From assembly GCF_000715075.1 (NCBI RefSeq), contig NC_134084.1:2544501-2608500 (forward strand): DNA of 64,000 nucleotides, written 5' to 3'. This DNA comes from Nicotiana tabacum (lineage: Eukaryota > Streptophyta > Magnoliopsida > Solanales > Solanaceae). This document shows, one piece after another, positions 44,105 through 53,254 of the stretch (position 1 is the first letter of the stretch; each line of letters begins with the position of its first letter). The position numbers and the translations under genes were made by a program. The notes under the pieces were generated by a model. The model did no database searches, was not told the origin of the DNA, and saw only the letters and a program-made list of their open reading frames with translations.

Positions 44105-47100
44105 ATGGATGGAAGGGAAGGGATGGTGTTATCTGGGGGTGGTGGTTATTATCTCAATAGAGGGATTAGTGGGTCTAATTCAGGGTCTGTGGGACCCACA
44201 GGGGTAGTACCTGTACCACCTGGTTACAATGTAGTTCAGTCCAATGTAGGAGGAGGAGGTGGTAGTTTGAATAGTTCTAGTACATACCAAGTTGTTGGGA
44301 ATTCATCACCTAATAATTTTGGCCATGGTATTAATATGAGTGTTGTAGCGTCTAGTGTTTCACCTGGTGGTGATCCAGTGAAAAAGAAGAGAGGTCGGCC
44401 GAGGAAATATGGTCCTGACGGAGGGGCAAAAATGTCATTAGGACTATCACCCTTGTCATCTAGTCCTTCAACTGGCTCTATTACTCCGGGGCCAAAGCGC
44501 GCTAAGGGTCGACCTCCTGGAAGTGGATGGAAGCAACAATTAGCTCCACTTGGTAAGTTCTAAGTTGGTTGAACTTAATGGATTATGACATTCTATTAAT
44601 GTTGTGTAAATTGATGAGTTAGGAGTTTGTTTGAACTCTATTTTGTATTTATTTGTCTAAAGTGTGTTGTAAAGATGATTTATAACTTTTGCATTACATT
44701 GGGAATGAGATGATATAATTTCATATTGTGTATTTATGAGCTTAGTTATCACCTACCAACATGTGATGTGACTAAGCTTCCCCTGAGCCGAGAGTCCATC
44801 GGAAACAATCTCTCTACCTTCATAGGCTGCGTACACACTACACTACTCTCCCCGGATCTCACTGTCGGATTATACTGAGTTTGTGTTTGTTGTTGTTGTT
44901 GCTGTGCTTCATTATCACCTAATTGTTACTCCCTCCGTCCCAATTTATGTGATGATGTTTGATTGCATAGAGTTTAAGAATGAAAGAAAAACCTTTGAAA
45001 CTTGCAGTTTAAACTTGAGTCATGGATTTTTGTATGGCTATAAATCATCTTACTAAGGGTAAAATGGATCTTTTAAAGTGAAATTGTTACTAAATACAAA
45101 AAAGGTGTCATTCTTTTTGGGGCTGACTACGATGAAAAGAGTGTCCCATAAATTGGGACGGAGGGAGTATGAGTTTTGGGGTTTGAGTTATTGTGTCTAA
45201 TCTGTACTATATGGTGATTTTGCCACTGAGAACTAGGGCTTACGGCCTGAAACTTGTTTACATTTAAAAAGGAGAACATAATCTTATGAGGAATCCAAAC
45301 TCAGTTTGATGCCCCTATTATTATTATGTGTCCTGGAGAAGCAAATTGCTTTGCTTTTATTTCTTGGTATGGAGATACCTTAAATGATGTTTTCCGCAAC
45401 TTATAAGGTCTTAATGCTATTTGAACAAACCAACTTCATTCGTATATCTTATGTTTTTCTTTTATTGTGATTATCTTTTCTGTTAGTACTGGTGGGCGGC
45501 AACGCTTCTCACTTAGTATTGCTAATTCTTGAACTTGGCCGATTAATTTTTCCAATTGCAGTACTAGTAATTCGGAAAATGTCCCATTTATTAAGGTGTA
45601 GTTCTGAAGACAAATTGCTTGCTGCAGGTGAATGGATGAATAATTCAGCTGGATTGGCTTTCACTCCTCATGTTTTACACATCAATGTAGGAGAGGTAAT
45701 GTCATCCCTCATTTCTTAAAATAGTTTTACCTATTTTACAATGTTTTTTATACATTTGAAATCATACTAGCTTAAATAAGGCGCATAAATGGCACCGAAG
45801 GGTGTAGTCTAGCGGTACATCGCTTCATCCGAAGGCGTACACGCAGAACTTAGTACACCGACAGGGAGGTCCAATGATCCTCTTTTCAATTTCTTACTCT
45901 CTCGTGCGATTAACTCTCAAGCCATAGCAAACAAGTAAAAAATAGACCTCGGTGAAAGCCTCTTAGTCAGTCGAACTCTCGGGAGTTTCCTAAAAACTTA
46001 GTGAGAATGTCAATTGCGAGCTCAAGTGGGAGGTCTCAGTTCAAATCCCATCGGAGGCAAAAAACACTAGGTGATTTCTTCCCATCTATCTTGATGGATA
46101 GAGTTACACCTGGTTCCTGTTGCTAGTGGGAGGTGGCAGGTATCTATGGAATCAGTCGAGGTGCGTGCAGGCTGGCTCAGACACCACGGTTATTAAAAAA
46201 GAAATTAGGCGCATAAATGATTGAGAATTCATGTGGTATGTTACCATATGATCAGCACTGCATTGAAAAGTTGAAGTGCTCTGTATAATTTCACATAAGC
46301 TCATGGCTCCTTGTTTACACTTGATGTTGTTGGGAAGACATCCACAAAGTTTCTAAAAGGAAGAGTTCTTACGCAGAATTATGAAAATATGATAGCAGCA
46401 TATGTCTTTGTATGCTAAAAACATATGTGTGCCCTTAACATTATAATCAGCCAAAATTTTTGCAGCCTATTTTATTTTTGTATGATGCAAAATATTCTTG
46501 CTTGTTTTGCCTGTTCCGTATATGCAATGGGATAAGATAGTACCTTAATGTCTGCAGGATGTTGCGGCAAAATTACTGGCGTTTGCGGAACAGAGGCCAA
46601 GGGCTTTATGTGTCTTAACAGCTAATGGTGCAGTTTCTGCTGTAACGTTACGGCCTCCTGCAAGTTCTGGTTCCACTGTCACTTATGAGGTTAGAGTGCT
46701 TTTTATTAATTTATAATTTACTTGGTATTGGGACTTTCTAAACTTCCTTTCAGCCAAATTGTTGATCTTCATCCCTTCGATTGTAGAAACAGAATATATC
46801 CTAGATTACTTATTGGTGTTTGTGTAGTGCTGCAGTTAGCTTACAGATCTTTATTAGAAGTGTTGTTTATGTAATGGGGTTAATTAAGAAAATCCATTAA
46901 GGCGATCATGAATACAGTCATTGATGATGAAAAGGCTAGTGTTGATTTTGTATTATTTGTTGTGCAACTGCTTAATTGTAACATCTTAATAACATGTACA
47001 CCATGTCAAGTGAAGAACTTTTACGTATTTTTGTAAATCGTGGAGTTCTTACCTTAGAATTTTATCCTTGTTAGTAATTGTTAATCCTAAATAGCATATG

Positions 47101-50100
47101 GTAAACTTTGACGCTAAATCAGAGTTTCTTGAACTCTCACCTTTTCTGAGCACTGTTGGTGGAGGAATAGTGTTCAGAATGGAGGCAAGGCTGAATGCTG
47201 CTCTGCACCGGTGAGGAGCCTTGGCTGATATCATTCCGTTTTTCTAAGGCAGAACCTTTTGGTGAACTCAAATGCTCTAGGGTTAGAGGTCAATGATTTT
47301 GATGTTGAGATCTTGACATCATACTTAGAGAGTATCCCTTCCCAATACTCCTTCACGACCCTACTATATGCAATGACATCATCGTCACCAAGGTAGCATA
47401 GGCCTTATCCCGCTTCCGGGATAAACACGTGCTGCCAGCCACACCACCCTGCGATGAGAGACAAACAAGAGGGGCCGAGAAGATTAGAACAATCTTATTT
47501 ATCCCTCTATATTGCTTTATACATACTGAAATTGTCGTATTAATGCCGGATAAGTAAGTTTTGTGCCAATAGAAATACATGTCAGTAACAGTTCAGGCAA
47601 AGCTTATATAAGAAAACAAGCATTTCATATGGTCAAGTGTTGATTAAACCCTCTAGGACATGATCTGGACAAACATAAGACTTCTTTAACAAGATAGTAA
47701 GAATTTTTCTAACATGGCAATGTCATTTCCGATATTCATAATTTCTTCGATCTCAGACATATATTTCTAACCACAATTAGATAGTGGTGTTTAATAACAT
47801 GAAAACCTAGGCCAACATTTAGTCATGGATAATAAAAAGAAAATAAAGTGACACCTAGGTCATGATATCTAGAATAATTACATAAAGATCTAAAGCAGGA
47901 TGCTTTCACACACAAATATATTTCAGACCTTTAATATTTGACGTAGCAGTGTATGTTCTCTGTTAATACTGTAATCAGGTTTCAGGTTCTCTTGATCTAC
48001 ATTTAAAATGTATTTTGTATTTTCAATTAGTTGAAAAAAGTAAATTAACAATTAACCTTACAAACATATTTTCTAAGATGTTAAAAAAACACGTTTGATC
48101 ATATGCTGAAGCATATTCACAACACGTTTGACATTATCCATAGAGCATACTTAGGTTGAGACACTTAACAAGAGAGTGCCGTTTGCTTAAATGTAACAAA
48201 ATGGTAAGAATCCCGATAAGTGACTCTGCATTTGTTTTCTTCTGTCCTTTTCTCCAGCCTTTTCGTGTCGTCTTCTCTTAGCTTCTTTTTTTCCCTTATG
48301 GAACAATCCCTTGTAGAAGCTTCTGGAGATTACACATCTTGTTCCTGATATCCTTTGTGGTTGCTTCATTACTTAATTTTTGGGTGGCTACATGCTAAAA
48401 TGATGAAACAAAAAGTATGGAGGAGAAAATGAACATATTGCTTGTCGCGACGATGTTTGATATCTAGTAGTTGATCTACTGGAGTGGTATATATGACTAT
48501 GGTTTGTTAGTATCTATATATAATATAAAGTTGGGCTTAGAGTAGGTGAGAGTTTTTGGCCAATATTGTCCCTTATCTTTGAGGGTATGTCTATTTTGGT
48601 CCCTCAAATATAGCCCTGAGCATATTTAGTCCCTTAAGTATGCTAAAGTTGAGCACCTTTAGTCTCACTAACACAGAGTGTTAAAAAACTAACGGTTTTA
48701 CCCAACTTTGATTCGCGAAGCAAATGCTTTGAAGCAAAACGTTCTCTCCTTTTATTGGATAACATAAATTGTCGCTTTAATTTCTCATTTTTAGAAAATG
48801 TCTTCTAAAATTTGACCTTGAAAATATCCCCTTTTGTGCGAGTTTTCAATGAGAAAATGACATTGTATAGCTGTTTTAAAAAAATAGCCAAAAATATATA
48901 CTGTAAAAATAATAGTATAAAATTTGTATGTTAATATACAAAAATTATACAAATTTTAAATACTTTTTCCTCATGTAAATAGTTTCTGGCACGGGTTTAA
49001 AGTACAACCTGATTATTCGTTTGCTTCAATAATATGCTTAGAAGTGATTCTGACGGCTCTGTTTTTTCAAATTTTTACTTTTCTTTTTGGAAAAATCGAC
49101 TGAAAATTTTAAAATGTATATATGTATGTATATATATATATACACAAAAATATACAAATTTTATACATTTTTCGGCTATTATTTTTATAGCGGCTATATA
49201 ATATCATTTTCTCATTGAAAAATTGCATTTTCAAGGTCAAAATTTTAGAAGACATTATCTAAAAATGAGGAATTAAAGTGATAATTTGCATTATCCAATA
49301 AAAGGAGAGGAAGCGTTTTGCTTTTGAGCAGAAGATTTGCTTCATGAATCAGAGTTGGGTAACACCGTTAGTTTTTAACATATTGTGTCAGTGAGACTAT
49401 AGGTGCATCCATTTTAGCATACTTAAGGGACTAAATATGCTAAAGGTTATATTTGAGGGACCAAAATAGACCTACCCCCAAAGATAAGGGACAATGTTGG
49501 TCAAAAACTCGAGTAGGTGATGTGGCACCTCTCTATGGCTAGCAAACACATTATCTTTTTCCTCACATTTTGCTGTTCTTTTTTCTCAAAAAATATGGGG
49601 AAAAAAGATAAATGTGTTTGCTGGCCATAGAGAGGTGTCACATCACCTACTCTATGACCAACTTTATATTAGATATAGATACTAACAGATTGTAGACATA
49701 TATACCACACAGTGGGTCAACTACTACATATCAAACCTCGTCGCAGCAATCAATATTTCCTTTTCTCATAGGGACCTTTTAACTGTTTGAGGCACGATAC
49801 ATGTTCGGTAAGGATACTTTAGAATCACTCAGCAGTTGGGTGACGAAGTGTGTATATGTTTTAAGTAAAGAAACATATCTATAGAAAGTGGAAACAACTA
49901 ACCATTCAACATTGGACAAAGTATAACACCTTGTTTTTAAGAGTATTTAGATTGTTTATTATCACTGACTGCTATAATTTACATTTCTTTTCAAATATAA
50001 TGCTTTATATTGCCAAATTATGTTGATGTAGAGTTCGGAAAGGACTAACAATTCTACTGCAGACCTTTTTGTTTATGCATAATTCTTCTGCTTGAGATGA

Positions 50101-50954
50101 AAATCAGCCGATATGTTAAAGTTCTTCAAACAATTTAAAACCTATGGGCCAGGTATTTGTCTTTTGGTGGACCACCCTTAGTAATCTAATGATTCAAATG
50201 AAATCGGACGTTTTATTTTTGATAACCAAGAAATCCTCTTAGATCATTGGTGCACGGTTCAAAACTCAGTGGATAATGGTCGAGTCTTCCTATAAATCTT
50301 AAGTTTGTTGTTCTTGTTACCCTTTGCCAGTACGCAAGTCATTTACTCATTTCCTTGGGAGTCTTTTGACCCTGCGGAATGAAACTTGTGCTTTGATTAA
50401 ACTGATGTTTGAATGTTTGTCATGTTGTGCAGGGTCGTTTTGAGATACTATGCTTGTCTGGCTCGTACTTGGTCTCTGAAAGTGGTGGCCCACGTGATCG
50501 CACGGGTGGTATAAGTATCTCGGTTAGTAGCCCTGATGGGCATGTACTCGGGGGTGCCATTGGTGGTAGGCTCATTGCAGCCAGCCCTGTACAGGTATAT
50601 TGTTGATTCTTGTGAAAACTTGCTCATAACATATTTGGATTATGCGAATCTCCGACACGCTACCTTTGACGTGGAGGTCAGAAGTATCTGTTTCCTATGT
50701 TCTATGTGACAAGCAAATAATTGAATTTTTTTTTACAGGTGGTTGTATGCAGCTTTGTATATGGTCCAAAGATGAAGAGCAAACAAGAAACTAGTACCAA
50801 AGGCGAGAGCGAGTCTGCTGAAAAGCCATCTACAACGATTAATACTACTGTGAATCAAGATCCAACTTCAAATTCAGCAACCGGTGTTTGGCCACCGAGT
50901 TCAAGGCCTGAACTAAGAAATTCCCAGCCGGAGATCGACCTGACGCGTGGATGA
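44105..50954 (+). CDS. AT-hook motif nuclear-localized (AHL) protein
   Basis: Exons 44105-44552, 45628-45695, 46558-46689, 50433-50594 and 50739-50954 join in frame (GT-AG) to 341 aa. AHL proteins bind AT-rich DNA in the minor groove, form homo- or heterotrimers through the PPC/DUF296 domain and modulate transcription and chromatin in the nucleus. Seen: Gly/Ser-rich N-terminus, AT-hook 1 KKKRGRPRKYG (about 94-103), AT-hook 2 KGRPPGSGWKQQL (about 134-146), and a PPC domain from FTPHVLHINVGED to SFVYGPK (about 164-285) including the hexapeptide GRFEIL (217-222). Two AT-hooks, an intron-containing gene and the RGRPPGSG second hook point to the AHL1-like intron-bearing clade. Introns carry an RTE tail, a Stowaway MITE, a composite SINE and a nested hairpin element. 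ATG 44105 was chosen; the reading frame is open further upstream but only without an ATG. Confidence 0.96.
44787..44915 (+). mobile_element. RTE/TS 3'-tail fragment (AHL intron 1)
   Basis: GAGCCGAGAGTCCATCGG, GGCTGCGTACACACTAC, GGATTATACTGAGTTTG, then (TTG)n. Confidence 0.75.
44929..45167. mobile_element. Stowaway MITE (AHL intron 1)
   Basis: CTCCCTCCGTCCCAATTTATG at the left and TAAATTGGGACGGAGGGAG at the right; 239 bp; TA target duplication on both sides (44927-44928, 45168-45169): a Tc1/mariner-type MITE. Confidence 0.95.
45792..46206 (+). mobile_element. Composite SINE, 415 bp, perfect 13-bp TSD (AHL intron 2)
   Basis: AGGCGCATAAATG is duplicated exactly at 45779-45791 and 46207-46219. 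The left half starts CACCGAAGGGTGTAGTCTAG; the right half (from about 45990) is the TGGTCAATGAAGTG-type SINE body (GTTCAAATCCCATCGGAGGC, GATTTCTTCCCATCTATC, GTGGGAGGTGGCAGGTATC) with an A-run end. Confidence 0.82.
46690..48420. other. AHL intron 3, left part
   Basis: Unique-looking AT-rich intron sequence; no gene or bounded repeat recognised. Confidence 0.4.
48432..49762. repeat. Outer hairpin MITE, split by an inner element (AHL intron 3)
   Basis: 48432-48549 plus 49511-49570 pair with 49590-49762 read inverted (shared CGACGA(T/G)GTTTGATAT, TAGTAGTTGA, GTATCTATAT and GGTGATGTG(G/A)CACCTCTCTATGG). Without the inner element it would be about 360 bp of near-perfect stem with a short loop near 49575-49590. 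Confidence 0.8.
48550..49510. mobile_element. Long-TIR Mutator-like MITE (961 bp), AHL intron 3
   Basis: Ends GAGTTTTTGGCCAATATTG and its inverse CAATGTTGGTCAAAAACTC; arms of about 330 bp pair with scattered mismatches (48550-48895 with 49175-49510). GAGTAGGTGA flanks both sides (48540-48549, 49511-49520), a 9-10-bp duplication of Mutator size. Confidence 0.85.
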
Positions 50955-51473
50955 TTATAATTTGCTTCAATGGACACATTAGGGGGTTTGCATATATGTG
51001 CTGTTGTTGTAAATGAAACGCGCGACGGGAGATCAGCTCAACCATTTAACTAGCTGCCCTTTAGTAGATTGAAGGATTGTGCTAACAAACTCATGTAACA
51101 AAAGTATCCTTTTTTAGGTTCTTTAAAGTAGCAATGGTAGAAGTTGGTGTTGGTTGGAATTAGATTGTAATATTGCTATTTTTAGAAGGTTAAGTGTGAT
51201 TGACTATTTTATTTTAGCAAAATTGATTAACGCACTTTTTCCCTAATTTTTTACTGTAGCATTTGACTGAGGTATTAATTTAGAAGGTAAAAAAAGAACT
51301 TTGAAGTTTTGGCCTATAGATGGCAAAGTTTGAGTTTTTCTTTGATATATTGCCAATATTTGCCACAACTTTCAATCTCTTTTCCCTTTTCTGCTTTTTG
51401 GGTTTAGGTATTTAGTATTCAAAATTTACTAACCCGATTAATTCATATTTTTGTCGAGGTGACACATTAAGGG
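50955..51473. other. AHL 3' UTR and downstream flank
   Basis: The probable 3' UTR follows the stop codon at 50954; no clear poly(A) signal chosen. No gene. Confidence 0.45.
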
Positions 51474-51750
51474 GCCGTTTGGTACATGGAATAAGGATAA
51501 TAATCCGGGATAACGGCTAGGATGGTTTCAACATTCAAGCAAAGTTTGAGTTTGTCTTTGATATGATCTTTCTATTCTGTGTGCCAATATCTGCCACAAG
51601 ATTCAACTCATTAAGGGGTCGTTTGGTACATTGAATAAGGATAATAATCCGGGATAATGGCTAGGATGGTTTCAACATTCAAGCAAAGTTTGAGTTTGTC
51701 TTTGATATGATCTTTCTACTCTGTGTGCCAATATCTGCCACAAGATTCTT
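51474..51750. repeat. Tandem duplication, ~137-bp period
   Basis: A block with GGGGCCGTTTGGTACATGG, AATAATCCGGGATAACGGC, AAAGTTTGAGTTTGTCTTTG and CCAATATCTGCCACAAGATTC occurs twice in tandem. The GTTTGGTAC...TCCGGGATAA part resembles a MITE end. Confidence 0.85.
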
Positions 51751-51752
51751 CT

Positions 51753-52045
51753 TAGGACCTGTTTGTCCATAGATTTTGGAATTTCTTTTAAAAAAAAATG
51801 TGTTTGTCCATGAAATTTTGCAAGTTTTTGAAAAAATTTCAAAAATGTATTTTTCAAAAAGCAAAAAGTTGTTTTGACTACTTTTTCAAAATTTTCGGAA
51901 AAACATTTTTTCCCACGCACAAAACTGTAATATTTTTTTCAAGTAAAAAGCACATCCAAATATAATTTCAAATATCATTTTTTAACTTAACTTCAAATAC
52001 TAATTTTTTTTCAAAAAATATAATTTTATGTTCAAGCGCCTACTA
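51753..52045. mobile_element. hAT-like MITE, TTTGTCCATA type
   Basis: TAGGACCTGTTTGTCCATAG at the left; the right end inverted reads TAGTAGGCGCTTGAACATAA. AT-rich interior with TTTTTGAAAAAATTTC repeats. Related to 61067-61363. Confidence 0.6.
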
Positions 52046-52508
52046 AGTCAAGAACTTTGAATATAACACCATCATTGGAGTTTGTTTTATTCTCATCTTT
52101 TGGTTCAGAACTTCATTTTTCTCATCTCCATTCATGCAAATGGAACTATAGTCTATAAGCATACAATGTAAAAAATGCAGATGAAGTGATATGCTATTGT
52201 TGAAGCAAAAGTCACAAATTAATCTACTTGAGATTCATGTATTACCAATTTTAGAAAAAGAAATAATAATACATATTTCCAAACTTGTACTTCCTTCAAT
52301 AGTGGCAGTACTACTGTTATCCTCGTATTCCCTATTTTTAGATCGATATTATTACCTGGTGTTTCATTTGCTTCCTTTTTATTTTTTATGGCTGCTGTTA
52401 CCATTTCAATGGTGCTAGTGTTATCCTCGTGTTCCCTATTTTTAAATTGATATTATTACCTGATGTACTTTTTGCTTTCTTTTTTTATTTTTTTCTGGCT
52501 GTTGTTAC
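52046..52508. other. AT-rich intergenic sequence
   Basis: TAGTGTTATCCTCGTGTTCCC and TACTGTTATCCTCGTATTCCC recur about 100 bp apart (52312 and 52412), a small duplication with ATATTATTACCTG(G/A)TG. No gene. The last bases GTTGTTAC (52501-52508) are a MITE target copy. Confidence 0.5.
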
Positions 52509-52696
52509 TAGTGGCGAAGCCACATGGTCACAAGGGTGGTTAACTGACCTCCCTTCGTTGAAAAATTGCGCTGTGTATATAGGTAAAATATTATATTTTA
52601 GAGGTATATAACACATATTGAACACCCTTTGTTAGGAGTTTTTTTCACTTGTTTCAAATTTGAATACCCTTGAGAAAATTCCTAGCTTCGCCACTG
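52509..52696. mobile_element. hAT MITE, ~189-bp family, copy 2
   Basis: TAGTGGCGAAGCCACATGG to TAGCTTCGCCACTG; 188 bp; GTTGTTAC duplicated exactly at 52501-52508 and 52697-52704. Opposite orientation to copy 1 (18923). Confidence 0.92.
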
Positions 52697-52732
52697 GTTG
52701 TTACTATCTCACTTTCCGAATTTTGCTTTATT

Positions 52733-52856
52733 AAACCGAGTGTCTTCCAAAAACCACCTCTCTACCTTCACAAGGTAGGGGTAAGGTCTACGTACATACT
52801 ATCCTCTATGACCCGACTTGTGGGAATACACTGGTACGTTGTTGTTATTGTAACCA
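52733..52856 (+). mobile_element. RTE/TS 3'-tail fragment
   Basis: ACCGAGTGTCTTCCAAAAACC, GGTAGGGGTAAGGTCTACG, ACTTGTGGGAATACACTGG, then GTTGTTGTTATTGT. Confidence 0.75.
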
Positions 52857-53060
52857 ATGACACATGTATTAATTAATCATAATAAGGGAAAAGGTTGTAG
52901 GAATAGGTCTTATTATACATAAAGAAGTAAACAGGCCATGAGAATTATTTATCTGGTCATGAATATCACATTAGCACCTAAATCAAATGCTGCAGAAGAA
53001 TACATAAAAAGCAATAGAAGAACAAACTAAGACCTCAAACCAGATGTAATGTCTTAGCTT

Positions 53061-53254
53061 CCAACAACTTACAACATACTATCTGTCCTAGCCGGCAGCC
53101 GGCGGAAGAAGTTGATTGGCGCAGAAGGCAGCCTATGGCAAAATCTCGGATGTCTCACCAACAACTTACAACATACTATCCGTCCTAGCTGGCAGCCGGC
53201 GGAAGAAGTTGATTGGCACAGAAGGCAGCCTATGGCGAAACCTCGGATGCCTCA
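53061..53254. repeat. 97-bp tandem duplication over the MCTP stop codon
   Basis: Two copies (53061-53157 and 53158-53254) starting CCAACAACTTACAACATAC, about 93% identical. The right copy is the 3' end of the coding sequence plus stop; the left copy lies in the 3' UTR. Confidence 0.92.
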
